A DNA stretch of 64,000 bases from an uncultured Pelagibacteraceae bacterium (GTDB lineage Bacteria; Pseudomonadota; Alphaproteobacteria; Pelagibacterales; Pelagibacteraceae): the NCBI GenBank assembly GCA_902560625.1, contig CACEMD010000005.1:1-64000 (forward strand), read 5' to 3'. The notes under the pieces were generated by a model. That model did no database searches, was not told the origin of the DNA, and saw nothing but the letters and a program-made list of their open reading frames with translations. Positions 1 through 8,667 of the stretch are shown here, piece by piece. The position numbers and the translations under genes are program-made. Each line of letters starts with the position of its first letter. Position 1 is the first letter of the stretch.

Positions 1-299
1 CCTTTACCGCAATACTCTATATTAGTACCTTTTACAGATACTGATAAACTCATATTGCTTTTTTCAATTTCTACGTTGTTCTCTTTTAAAAATTTAACAA
101 AGTTTGGATAAGTCTGAAAATTAAATACAATAAAACCAATATCTATTGGCAAATTAATTTTTTCATGTGAAATATCTAAAGTATACGAATGGCCTCCAAA
201 TTGATCTTCTTTTTCAAAAAGATCAACTTTATATTTTTTTGATAAATAATGAGCTGCACTTAAACCAGATATTCCTGATCCGATAACTGCAATTTTCAT
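1..299 (-). CDS. FAD/NAD-binding amine-oxidase-like protein (COG2907 type), N-terminal part
   Basis: Only the first 99 codons lie in the window; the gene continues past base 1. The start is MKIAVIGSGISGLSAAHYL, a Rossmann dinucleotide-binding GxGxxG loop at residues 7-12, followed about 20 residues later by an acidic residue ending the second strand (LFEKEDQFGGHS), the usual FAD-binding layout of flavin amine oxidases and desaturases. The IDIGFIVFN stretch fits the predicted NAD/FAD-binding proteins often found beside cyclopropane-fatty-acid synthase and DUF1365 genes (family knowledge; those neighbours are outside the window). It starts 5 bp after the gcvP stop, so it is probably the last visible gene of the gcv transcript. 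The substrate is unknown. Confidence 0.8.
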   Translation of the reverse strand, partial: MKIAVIGSGISGLSAAHYLSKKYKVDLFEKEDQFGGHSYTLDISHEKINLPIDIGFIVFNFQTYPNFVKFLKENNVEIEKSNMSLSVSVKGTNIEYCGK

Positions 300-304
300 T
301 AATT

Positions 305-3169
305 TTAGGCTGCGTCTTCTTTAAATTCATCCATTGATGGACAAGTACAAAAAAGATTTTTATCTCCGTAAACATTATCAACTCTTGCGACTGGTGGCCA
401 AAATTTATTTGATTTAAGAAAACTTGATGGATACGCCGCTTCTTCTCTAGAATATTTATGTTCCCATTTATCAGATGCTAATTCTAAATCTGTATGAGGT
501 GCGTTCTTTATAGGGTTATCTAATTTATCAAATTTACCCTCCTTGATTTTATTTATCTCTTTTTTTATTTTTATAAGACAATCACAAAATCTGTCTAATT
601 CTCTCAGACTTTCACTCTCTGTTGGCTCTATCATCATTGTACCTGGTACAGGCCATGACATAGTAGGAGCATGAAATCCAAAATCTATTAACCTTTTTGC
701 AATATCCTCCTCTGTAATTCCTGTTTCAGATTTTATTGATCTTATATCGATTATACATTCATGAGCTACGTTTCCATTTTTTCCTTTATATAATATCGGA
801 AAATGATCTTTTAACTTGTTAGCAACATAATTAGCATTTAAAATTGCAATTTGAGTTGCCAATTTTAAACCCTCAGAACCCATCATCTTAATATACATCC
901 AAGATATCGACAAAATACTTGAACTTCCCCATGGTGCTGCAGATATAGCACCTATACCAGTTGCTGGTCCACAATCTTTGATAACAGGATGCGACGGTAA
1001 ATATATTTCTAAATGTTTTTTACATGCAATGGGCCCCATACCTGGTCCTCCTCCACCATGAGGTATACAAAAGGTTTTATGTAAATTTATATGACAAACA
1101 TCTGGTCCAAAATTCCCTGGCTTTGCAATTCCTACAAGAGCATTTAAGTTTGCCCCATCCATATAAACTTGACCACCATGTTTATGAATTAATTCACATA
1201 TATCTGAAATTTTTTCTTCAAATACACCGTGTGTTGAAGGATAAGTAACCATCAATGCACCTAGATTTTCTGAATAGGTTTCAGCTTTTTTCTTTAAATC
1301 GTCATAATCTACATTTCCTTGTTTATCGCAATTTACAACAACGACTTTCATTCCAACCATTTGTGCACTAGCGGGGTTAGTTCCATGAGCAGAGCTTGGT
1401 ATTAAGCAAACATTTCTATTAGATTCACCTCTCTCAATGTGATATTTCCTAATTACCATTAACCCAGCATATTCCCCTTGTGCACCTGCATTGGGTTGCA
1501 AAGATACTCCTGAAAAACCAGTTATCGACCTTAACCAGTTTTTTAAATCTGTAAAAAGAGTTCTAAATCCATCCATTTGTTCAATTGGAACAAAAGGGTG
1601 TGGCTCAGAAAATTCTCTCCATGATATTGGTATCATTTCTGCAACTGCATTAAGTTTCATGGTACAAGAACCAAGTGCAATCATTGATCTATTTAATGCA
1701 ATATCTTTTTCTTCTAATCTTTTCAAATATCTAAGCATTTCTGTTTCGGAGTGATAACTATTGAATACCTGATGATCTAAATAACTTGAAGTTCTTAAAA
1801 GATGTTTAGGTAAATTTGGTAAACTTTCAGTTGGAATTTCTTTTATAGATTCAGCGCAATTAAAGATTTTTAATAATTGGTTAGCACGATAAACATTTTT
1901 CTTTTCATCGAATGATACTGAAAGCATTTCTGAATTAACTTTTCTAATATTTACCTCTTGGGCTAATGCATTATTATATATTTGATCAGTTTTTTCTTTT
2001 GTGATGATTGTAACAGTATCAAAAAAATAATCGGAGTATAAATTATAACCAGATTGTTTTAATTTATCAGCAAAATTTTTGGCTAATTGAGACACTCTTT
2101 CAGAAATTGTTCTTATTCCTTTTGGACCATGATAAATTGCATAAGCGGCAGAAACTATGGCAAGAAGTGCTTGAGCTGTGCAAATATTGCTTGTAGCTTT
2201 ATCTCTTCTAATATGTTGTTCTCTAGTTTGCAGAGCAAGTCTGTATGCTTTGTTTCCATGTCGATCAACAGAAACACCTACAATTCTTCCTGGCATAGAT
2301 CTTTTAAATTCATCTTTTGTCGCAAAAAATGCAGCGTGAGGACCGCCGTAACCTAAAGGAATTCCAAACCTTTGGGAGCTACCAACTGCTATATCTGCTC
2401 CTAATTCAGCTGGTGTTTTTAGTTTAGCTAAAGATAATAGATCACATACAAGTATTGCTTTACCGTTCTTCTTTTTAATCTTACTGATATTTTCACTAGG
2501 ATCCTTTATGTCACCTAATGTTCCAGGATATTGTAGAATTCCACAAATAATATCTTCAGATAAATTTGATAATTCATTATCATTGCCAATAATTACTTTA
2601 AGACCTAGAGGCTCTGCGCGTGTTTTAATCACTTCTATTGTTTGTGGATGACAATCTACTGATATAAACACAATTTTTTTATCCATTTTGTCTAATCTAT
2701 TACATAAACCCATCGCTTCAGCTGCGGCCGTTCCCTCATCTAACAAAGATGCGTTAGCAATATCCATACCTGTAAAGTCAATTATCATTTGTTGAAAATT
2801 TAGTAACATTTCAAGTCTTCCTTGGGCTACTTCTGGTTGGTATGGTGTATAAGAAGTATACCAACCTGGATTTTCCAAAATATTTCTAACAATTACATTG
2901 GGGGTATATGTACCGTAATATCCCATTCCAATAAAATTTGAATAAATTTGATTTTTTTTTGAAATTGCCTTTAATTTTCTTAATCCCTCATACTCTGAAT
3001 TAGGTTCGCCAATACTTAACATATCTTTCAACAAAATTTTATTAGGAACTGTATTTTTAATTAAATCATCTAAAGATTTATATCCTAATTTAGATAGCAT
3101 ATTTTTTTCATCTGCCTTGGACAATCCAATATGTCTTTTAATAAAATCTTTTTCTGAATTATGAAGCAT
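305..3169 (-). CDS. gcvP: Glycine dehydrogenase (decarboxylating), P protein of the glycine cleavage system
   Basis: PLP enzyme that decarboxylates glycine and passes the aminomethyl group to the lipoyl arm of GcvH. At 954 aa it is the single-chain form, with N- and C-terminal halves fused, the normal bacterial length. The PLP lysine lies in NLHKTFCIPHGGGGPG near residue 697; GSCTMKLNA and SSAHGTNPASA are further conserved blocks of the family. Its start codon shares one base with the gcvH stop (TAATG), and gcvT is upstream, so translation is probably coupled. Expression should follow the glycine riboswitch before gcvT. The gene looks intact. Confidence 0.98.
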   Translation of the reverse strand: MLHNSEKDFIKRHIGLSKADEKNMLSKLGYKSLDDLIKNTVPNKILLKDMLSIGEPNSEYEGLRKLKAISKKNQIYSNFIGMGYYGTYTPNVIVRNILENPGWYTSYTPYQPEVAQGRLEMLLNFQQMIIDFTGMDIANASLLDEGTAAAEAMGLCNRLDKMDKKIVFISVDCHPQTIEVIKTRAEPLGLKVIIGNDNELSNLSEDIICGILQYPGTLGDIKDPSENISKIKKKNGKAILVCDLLSLAKLKTPAELGADIAVGSSQRFGIPLGYGGPHAAFFATKDEFKRSMPGRIVGVSVDRHGNKAYRLALQTREQHIRRDKATSNICTAQALLAIVSAAYAIYHGPKGIRTISERVSQLAKNFADKLKQSGYNLYSDYFFDTVTIITKEKTDQIYNNALAQEVNIRKVNSEMLSVSFDEKKNVYRANQLLKIFNCAESIKEIPTESLPNLPKHLLRTSSYLDHQVFNSYHSETEMLRYLKRLEEKDIALNRSMIALGSCTMKLNAVAEMIPISWREFSEPHPFVPIEQMDGFRTLFTDLKNWLRSITGFSGVSLQPNAGAQGEYAGLMVIRKYHIERGESNRNVCLIPSSAHGTNPASAQMVGMKVVVVNCDKQGNVDYDDLKKKAETYSENLGALMVTYPSTHGVFEEKISDICELIHKHGGQVYMDGANLNALVGIAKPGNFGPDVCHINLHKTFCIPHGGGGPGMGPIACKKHLEIYLPSHPVIKDCGPATGIGAISAAPWGSSSILSISWMYIKMMGSEGLKLATQIAILNANYVANKLKDHFPILYKGKNGNVAHECIIDIRSIKSETGITEEDIAKRLIDFGFHAPTMSWPVPGTMMIEPTESESLRELDRFCDCLIKIKKEINKIKEGKFDKLDNPIKNAPHTDLELASDKWEHKYSREEAAYPSSFLKSNKFWPPVARVDNVYGDKNLFCTCPSMDEFKEDAA

Positions 3170-3549
3170 TAACTTGGAGTCTCCTTAGCAAATTTTTCAT
3201 ACTCATCTCTACTCATAAGAGTATTCATTTCATTAGCATCTTTTACTTTTAATTTAAAAAACCATCCCTCACCCTCAGGGTCTGAGTTTATTTTAGAAGG
3301 ATCATCTACAATTGATTGATTTGTATCTACAACCTCTCCACTTATTGGAGTGTAGACATCGCTTGCGGCTTTAGTTGACTCTACTACACCTGCAGTACCA
3401 TCTTTAGTTACATTAGATCCTTTTTCAGGTAGCTCAGCAAAAACAATATCTCCCAAAAGTTCTGTTGCGTGCTGTGTAATACCAATTGTAGCAACATTAT
3501 CTTTAACAATTACCCACTCGTGTTCTTTAGAAAATTTAATTTCTGACAT
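3169..3549 (-). CDS. gcvH: Glycine cleavage system H protein (lipoyl carrier)
   Basis: Lipoylated shuttle between the P, T and L proteins. I chose the ATG at 3549 (126 aa, [12 protein letters not shown]) because it carries a strong Shine-Dalgarno (AAGGAGAG) about 6 bases upstream and matches the family N-terminus; the open frame reaches 20 codons further up into gcvT. The lipoylation site is K60 in [12 protein letters not shown]. The start overlaps the end of gcvT by 14 bp and the stop shares a base with the gcvP start. Confidence 0.97.
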   Translation of the reverse strand: MSEIKFSKEHEWVIVKDNVATIGITQHATELLGDIVFAELPEKGSNVTKDGTAGVVESTKAASDVYTPISGEVVDTNQSIVDDPSKINSDPEGEGWFFKLKVKDANEMNTLMSRDEYEKFAKETPS

Positions 3550-4648
3550 TAATCTCTCCTTTATAATGGTTTTTTTTATAGAATGGTAACTTACAAATAT
3601 TTGCCACAACTTTTTTTCCTCTAATTTCTAAAAATATTTTTGTATTCTCTTTTGAATATGTATTATCTACGTATCCCATTGCAATGGGGCTTTTTACACT
3701 TGGGCCGAAAGATCCACTTGTTATTTTGCCAATTTGGTTATCGTTTTCATCGAAAATTTTCGTTGATTCTCTCGCTATAATTTTTCCTTCTGGTTTGATT
3801 CCTACTCTTAGTTTCTTTACCCCATCAATAATTTGACTTTGAATTTTTTTAGAACCTGGAAAGTTTTCTTTAATTCTATTTTTTGAGATTGCCCATTTCA
3901 GATTAGCTTCTAAAGGACTAGTATTTTCATCTATATCATTTCCGTACAAACACAAACCTGCTTCTAATCTTAATGTATCTCTTGCCCCTAAACCAATTAA
4001 ATTTGAACCATTCTTAATAAGTAATTCTGTAAATTTTAACGCATCTTTGTTATTAATTGATATTTCAAAACCATCTTCTCCTGTGTATCCAGATCTAGTT
4101 ACATAAATAAAATCAGATTGATATTTAAATTCATTTCCACTCATAAATTTTAAATTACTAACACCAGGTACTATTTGCTCAAGCACATCTTTCGAATCAG
4201 GTCCTTGAATTGCAATTAATGACAAATCTTCTCTTAATATCATTGAAAAAGTATTGTCTAATTTTGATTTGATAATTTTAAAATCTTTTTCCTTACATGC
4301 TGCATTTAAAATTATCATATAACCATCTTTGATTTTTGTTATTATTAAATCGTCGTATATCCCACCATTTTCATTCATTAAGAAAGAATATTTGCTATGA
4401 TTTGTCGGTAGATTTTCTAAGTCTGTAGGAAAAATATTTTGCAATTTATTAGTTAAAGTTTTATCTCCTTTAATAAAAAGTTGACCCATATGAGATACGT
4501 CGAAAATACCTGATTTTTGTCTGGTTATATTATGCTCAGAAATAATTCCATTTTTATATTGAATTGGCATTTCGTAACCTGCAAACTGAACAAACTTTGC
4601 GTTAAATTTTTTATGTAAATCGTATAATGCTGTTTTTTTTAATTCCAT
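3536..4648 (-). CDS. gcvT: Aminomethyltransferase, T protein of the glycine cleavage system
   Basis: Transfers the methylene group from aminomethyl-GcvH to tetrahydrofolate, releasing ammonia and making 5,10-methylene-THF. It has 370 aa, the usual length. Family blocks: FDVSHMGQL near residue 48, [11 protein letters not shown] near 190 and [20 protein letters not shown] near 220, which form the folate cleft. It is the first gene of gcvT-gcvH-gcvP and sits directly behind the tandem glycine riboswitch. Its start codon falls inside a 12-base segment complementary to the riboswitch linker (see findings). No gcvL lies nearby; the dihydrolipoamide dehydrogenase is presumably shared from elsewhere. 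Confidence 0.97.
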   Translation of the reverse strand: MELKKTALYDLHKKFNAKFVQFAGYEMPIQYKNGIISEHNITRQKSGIFDVSHMGQLFIKGDKTLTNKLQNIFPTDLENLPTNHSKYSFLMNENGGIYDDLIITKIKDGYMIILNAACKEKDFKIIKSKLDNTFSMILREDLSLIAIQGPDSKDVLEQIVPGVSNLKFMSGNEFKYQSDFIYVTRSGYTGEDGFEISINNKDALKFTELLIKNGSNLIGLGARDTLRLEAGLCLYGNDIDENTSPLEANLKWAISKNRIKENFPGSKKIQSQIIDGVKKLRVGIKPEGKIIARESTKIFDENDNQIGKITSGSFGPSVKSPIAMGYVDNTYSKENTKIFLEIRGKKVVANICKLPFYKKNHYKGEINVRN

Positions 4649-4664
4649 ATATTAACTCACTACC

Positions 4665-4805
4665 CCCTCTGTCTATGAGCCTGAGAGATTTACTCCTTCG
4701 GCGAGAAAGTTCTTTCCAGAGTTAATATATACGGTCCTTTTGCCTGAGAGTTTCCGGGGTGGTTGCTCCTTCGGCGCTACATTTAGTAGTCTCTCCCGTT
4801 TCAAT
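4665..4805 (-). promoter_or_regulatory. Tandem glycine riboswitch
   Basis: Two glycine aptamers lie head to tail on the minus strand. The first (about 4731-4800) has the core CGCCGAAGGAGCAACC followed by GGAAACTCTCAGGCAAAAGG. The second (about 4667-4724) has CGCCGAAGGAGTAA and AATCTCTCAGGCTCATAG, with a P1 stem CTCTG/CAGAG (4717-4721 with 4667-4671). These are the conserved gcvT-element cores. It ends about 17 bases before the gcvT start codon. Glycine riboswitches before gcvT are generally ON switches (family knowledge), and SAR11 is known to use them. Confidence 0.97.
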
Positions 4806-4821
4806 ACCTTATCACAAATAA

Positions 4822-5697
4822 TTATTTAGAATAGAATTTTTTTAGGTCAATAGAGCTTAAAAATTGTAATAAAACAGCAATAATCACTACTGACCCTCCA
4901 ATTAATACAATAAAAGGAGGATTTTCGTTTATAAAAAACCAGGCCCATAAAGGACCTAAAACAGCCTCTGTCAACATTATGATTCCAACAAAAGCTGCTG
5001 GTGTACTTCTTGCTCCAATAGTTATTAAAATAAATCCAAAGCCAAGTTGAATAAATCCAGCAAGAAATCCTAAAAATATATCATATGAGGAAATATCTAT
5101 TTTTGAGGACATAAAAAAACCTACAATCATTGCAATTGATCCAGCTATTAATTGCAAAGGCACCATATCTACTTCGGGATATTTTCTAACTATTAAGATT
5201 AAAAATGCAAAAGAAATTGGCATTATAAATGCAATTAAATTACCTGACAATTGCCCTGGAGATAAAGAGCTTCCAACCATTAAAATTATTCCTATAAATG
5301 CAATTATAATTGAAAGTAATGTTATTTTAGAAATTTTCTCTTTTAAAAAAACATAGCCAAATATAGCAAGAAAGATGGTTTGGGTTTGAATTATAAAGTT
5401 GGTATTTGCAACAGTAGTATTATACATGGCAAAAACATAACTACAAAAACCAGCCGCTAAAACAATTCCACCTAATATTCCAGGAAATCCAGATTTGTAA
5501 AATGCTCTAAATATTTTTTTTTTATAAGAAAAAAGTAAAAATAACGTAACTACAATAATAAAAAAAAATTGTCGCCAGAATAATATTTGCCACAATGTAG
5601 CTCCCTCAAATGATTTAACTAATATCCCTCCAAAACTTAAGGTACATGCTCCTAAAAATACTAAAATTGGACCAGGAACTTTTGATATTATATTCAT
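4822..5697 (-). CDS. EamA/DMT-family membrane transporter
   Basis: Hydrophobic protein of 291 aa with about ten predicted membrane segments in two repeated EamA halves; LGACTLSFGGILVKSFEGA opens the first half and the second begins near residue 150. The family contains metabolite exporters and some importers of the inner membrane; the substrate cannot be read from sequence. The start codon overlaps the pxpC stop (ATGA), placing it in the pxpB-pxpC operon, so a link to 5-oxoproline or a related amino acid is a fair inference. It is followed at once by the glycine riboswitch. Confidence 0.9.
   Translation of the reverse strand: MNIISKVPGPILVFLGACTLSFGGILVKSFEGATLWQILFWRQFFFIIVVTLFLLFSYKKKIFRAFYKSGFPGILGGIVLAAGFCSYVFAMYNTTVANTNFIIQTQTIFLAIFGYVFLKEKISKITLLSIIIAFIGIILMVGSSLSPGQLSGNLIAFIMPISFAFLILIVRKYPEVDMVPLQLIAGSIAMIVGFFMSSKIDISSYDIFLGFLAGFIQLGFGFILITIGARSTPAAFVGIIMLTEAVLGPLWAWFFINENPPFIVLIGGSVVIIAVLLQFLSSIDLKKFYSK
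4823..4850 (-). promoter_or_regulatory. Candidate promoter for the riboswitch-gcv operon
   Basis: On the minus strand TTGACC (4845-4850) and TAAATA (4823-4828) are 16 bp apart, within the last codons of the transporter gene. Transcription would begin near 4816, about 10 bases before the first aptamer. It is the best sigma70-like match in the short space available. It is a sequence match only; read-through from the pxp operon is an alternative. Confidence 0.45.
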
Positions 5698-6659
5698 AAA
5701 ATTTGCGAAATTATATTTTTTGTTTCTAGTAAATATAATTGAAATAATCTTTCAGCTTCTTTAAGACTAACTTCTTTGAACTTTATTAATGATCCAGGTG
5801 TCAATTGTGCAACCTTATCAAAATCGGCACTTATTACATTTGCAATTTTAGGATATCCGCCAATTGTTCCATGGTCTGCTAACATTATAATTGGATTCCC
5901 ATCACTTGGTACTTGTACTACTCCTTTTATTAATCCCTCAGATTTGATGTTTGAACTTACAATATTTTCTAAATTATTACCTTCTAATCTCATACCCATT
6001 CTATCTGTTAATTTTGTAACCTTAAATCCTCTATTAAAAAAAATATCTTTTGACTTTTTTGAAAAGTAATCAAAATTTGTTGCTTTAATAACTCTAATAT
6101 TCTCAATTTTAGAATTAATAAAATTTAACTTTGTTAAAGATACATTTTTGTTTGTGTGATCAATATATATCTGTTGATCATTATTTAATTTTTCACCATT
6201 ATTAGATCCTATTTTGGCTTTCGTATTAGTTGATATACTCCCCCATGATTCATTAAGAATGAAAGTTTCGCTTATAGACAAATATCCATAGACAGTTTTA
6301 TTAGTAGACTGAATGTCAATTTGATCATGATTCTGAACTAAAAATACTTTGTAAGGTTCTCCCTCAATTATTTTATTATTATTCTTTATTATCTGGAATT
6401 TTACGTTACCGGTAATTACTGCAAATATTTTATCCCCATAATATTTTAGTAATGGACCTTGATATGCAAACTCTATGACTGCTGAATTTAAATTTTTTTT
6501 TAATAGCGCATTTGATAGAATATAATTTCTAATATCCATGGCCCCACTGGTTGGGATTCCAATATGACTTAGATTTTTTCTCCCACCATCTTGAAAAGTT
6601 GTATTGATTCCTCCTCTTTCAATTTTAAAAAAGTTATTTTTTGATATTGTCATATTCAT
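5694..6659 (-). CDS. pxpC: 5-oxoprolinase subunit C (KipA / biotin-dependent carboxyltransferase-like)
   Basis: 321 aa. The N-terminal block FKIERGGINTTFQDGGR and the GIPTSGAMD motif near residue 35 are typical of PxpC/KipA, and the C-terminal ADHGTIGGYPKIANV is a second family block. With PxpA and PxpB it would form the ATP-dependent 5-oxoprolinase that opens pyroglutamate to glutamate. It overlaps pxpB by 26 bp and the transporter by 4 bp. The gene is intact, whereas its partner pxpB carries a frameshift. Confidence 0.93.
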   Translation of the reverse strand: MNMTISKNNFFKIERGGINTTFQDGGRKNLSHIGIPTSGAMDIRNYILSNALLKKNLNSAVIEFAYQGPLLKYYGDKIFAVITGNVKFQIIKNNNKIIEGEPYKVFLVQNHDQIDIQSTNKTVYGYLSISETFILNESWGSISTNTKAKIGSNNGEKLNNDQQIYIDHTNKNVSLTKLNFINSKIENIRVIKATNFDYFSKKSKDIFFNRGFKVTKLTDRMGMRLEGNNLENIVSSNIKSEGLIKGVVQVPSDGNPIIMLADHGTIGGYPKIANVISADFDKVAQLTPGSLIKFKEVSLKEAERLFQLYLLETKNIISQIL

Positions 6660-7309
6660 CTTGGTTTATTCTGTTAAATTTCACCTTATCTCCTGGATTT
6701 ATTAACATTGGTCGAGTTTGATTGTCTTTATCAAAAACATCTAAGGGAGTATTTCCAATAATATTCCAGCCGCCTGGACTCTCATAAGTATAAATATTAC
6801 AAAACTGTTCAGTCAATCCTATAGAACCTTTTGGAACTTTAACTCTTGGAGTTACTAATCTTTTTATTCTTAGTTTTTTATTTAAATCTCCCAGGAATGG
6901 CATTCCAGCAATAAAACCAGTCATATAACAAAAGTATTCTTTATTAAAAAAAATCTCTAATAATTTTTCGAATTTAATATTTAAAGTTTCTTCAAGTCTT
7001 TTTGCGTCAAGATTAAAATTATTTTCACAACATACAGGTATCTCTACAATCTTAGAGTCTTTTTCTTTTTTTTTCTTTAATTTCTAATTTTTCAATAAGT
7101 TTCTTAACTTTAGAATAATTAGTTAAACTTAGGTCGTAAGATACTATTAATTTATTATACGAAGGAGCAAGATTAGTTATTCCCTTTAAATTTCTGTCTC
7201 TAATATTTTCAAAATATTTAATAACATTAGAATTGATTTCCTTACTAACCTCTTCTCCAAAGTCGCAATAAACTGCCGCATCTCCAAGATTTGATATATT
7301 TTTTATCAT
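6634..7309 (-). pseudogene. pxpB: 5-oxoprolinase subunit B (KipI), interrupted by a single-base frameshift
   Basis: Two reading frames together make one PxpB/KipI. The first (7052-7309) begins MIKNISNLGDAAVYCDFGEE and contains the GITNLAPSYNKLIV block. It runs into a stop right after an A9 tract (7066-7074). Removing one A restores a continuous frame through EIPVCC and MTGFIAGMPFLGDL to VPKGSIGLTEQF and ESPGGWNIIGNTP, the conserved end of the family. The span is 676 bp, i.e. 225 codons plus one base. It could be a true pseudogene, a sequencing or assembly indel, or a gene rescued by polymerase slippage on the A9 run. Its partners pxpC and pxpA are intact, which argues the function is still used. 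Confidence 0.9.
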
Positions 7310-7338
7310 CCCAATGTTATAGTTAATTTTTTAAATTT

Positions 7339-8112
7339 ATGGAAATTAATATCAATTGTGATTTAGGAGAAAAATCAAAGCTCCACAATAATAAAAATGA
7401 TCCATACCTTTTGGAAATTGTAAATTCAGCGAATGTTGCATGTGGATATCACGCTGGAGATGAAGAAACAATGGAACAAGTAATTCGAATATCTAAAGAA
7501 AATAATGTAAGTATTGGTGCTCATCCATCATTTAACGATCCAGAAAATTTTGGAAGGCAAAGATTAAATTTATCCACATCAGAAGTAAGAAGACTAATAA
7601 TTGATCAATATGAAATACTACAAAAAATTGCATTAAATCAATCTGAGAATGTAACTCACATTAAACCTCACGGTGCGTTAAATAATATGGCCTGTGAGGA
7701 TTTAGATCTAGCAATGACTATAGCTAAAGCAATTAATGAAATTGATAAATCAATGATCTATTTAGTGCCAACAGGATCCAAAATGGAAATTGCTGCAAAG
7801 AAGCTTAATATGAAAATAGCATGTGAAATTTTTGCTGACAGAAACTATGAGGATGATGGTAACCTGGTATCAAGATCAAAACCTAATGCATTGATAACAA
7901 ACCCTGAAAAAGCAAAAAAACATGTTTTAAACATGGTCCAAAACCAAGCGTTAAATTGTCTCTCAGGTAAGCAAATACCTTGCGAAATTGACTCTGTATG
8001 CATACATGGAGATAATAAATTATCTTTAGATGCAGCTAAGATTATAAAAGAAAACTTAATAAAAAATGGACTTATACTTAAACCATTGAATAAAATGAAA
8101 AAATTTAATTAA
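7339..8112 (+). CDS. pxpA: 5-oxoprolinase subunit A (LamB/YcsF family)
   Basis: 257 aa, the usual length. The N-terminus MEININCDLGE and the blocks SANVACGYHAGDE (about residues 30-42), IGAHPSFNDPENFGRQ and HIKPHGALNN are diagnostic of LamB/YcsF proteins, now known as PxpA. It should work with PxpB and PxpC to hydrolyse 5-oxoproline using ATP. It is transcribed away from pxpB, with only 29 bp between the two start codons, so the divergent promoters must overlap. The TPR gene starts directly at the next base after the stop. Confidence 0.95.
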   Translation: MEININCDLGEKSKLHNNKNDPYLLEIVNSANVACGYHAGDEETMEQVIRISKENNVSIGAHPSFNDPENFGRQRLNLSTSEVRRLIIDQYEILQKIALNQSENVTHIKPHGALNNMACEDLDLAMTIAKAINEIDKSMIYLVPTGSKMEIAAKKLNMKIACEIFADRNYEDDGNLVSRSKPNALITNPEKAKKHVLNMVQNQALNCLSGKQIPCEIDSVCIHGDNKLSLDAAKIIKENLIKNGLILKPLNKMKKFN

Positions 8113-8613
8113 ATGAAAAAATTAATACCTTTGTTAATACTATTATTTTTTATAAATAATAATTCTTTTGCCGCTGGATCTGGGGGTGATGATGGATCTG
8201 GAAAACTTATTGGAAAATTAAATGAATATCAAAGAGCCATCAAATTAGTAAAATCTGCAAAAAAATTAGAAAAAAAAGGTAAATTAGAAAAAGCAAAAAA
8301 AAAATACCAAAAAGCAAACGACTATTTGCATGAAGCAAATAAAAAAGATCCCTTAAAACCAGATATCTTAAATTATTTAGGTTTTACAACAAGAAAATTG
8401 GGAGATAATGAAAACGCAGAAATATATTATCTTTTAGGTTTAAAACAAAACCCAAATCATAATGGAATTAACGAATATTTAGGCGAGTTATATTTAGCAA
8501 CAGATAGACCAGAAAAGGCAAAAGAAAGACTACTGGTACTAAAAAATTGTAACTGTGAGGAATATAATGAGCTCAAAGCTTTAATTGAGGGTACAAAAAA
8601 ATCTAAATATTAA
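8113..8613 (+). CDS. Secreted tetratricopeptide-repeat protein
   Basis: 166 aa. Residues 1-20 form a signal peptide (lysines, a leucine/isoleucine core, then SFAA), so the protein is probably periplasmic. A Gly/Ser/Asp-rich stretch (GSGGDDGSG) follows, then a lysine-rich helix, then about three TPR units (for example DILNYLGFTTRKLGDNENAEIYY and the following repeat). TPRs are protein-binding scaffolds; no partner is indicated. It abuts pxpA without a gap and is probably co-transcribed, but a role in pyroglutamate use is not implied. Confidence 0.85.
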   Translation: MKKLIPLLILLFFINNNSFAAGSGGDDGSGKLIGKLNEYQRAIKLVKSAKKLEKKGKLEKAKKKYQKANDYLHEANKKDPLKPDILNYLGFTTRKLGDNENAEIYYLLGLKQNPNHNGINEYLGELYLATDRPEKAKERLLVLKNCNCEEYNELKALIEGTKKSKY

Positions 8614-8629
8614 ATTTTTTTTGTTTAAT

Positions 8630-8658
8630 TTGAAATCATTTAAATTTTTTAATATAAT
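8630..8658 (+). promoter_or_regulatory. Sigma70-like promoter of the TerC/YjbE gene
   Basis: TTGAAA (8630-8635) and TATAAT (8653-8658) are separated by exactly 17 bp, a near-perfect match. The predicted transcription start (about 8665) is only about 3 bases before the TTG start codon at 8668, implying a virtually leaderless transcript. Confidence 0.65.
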
Positions 8659-8667
8659 TTTACTACT

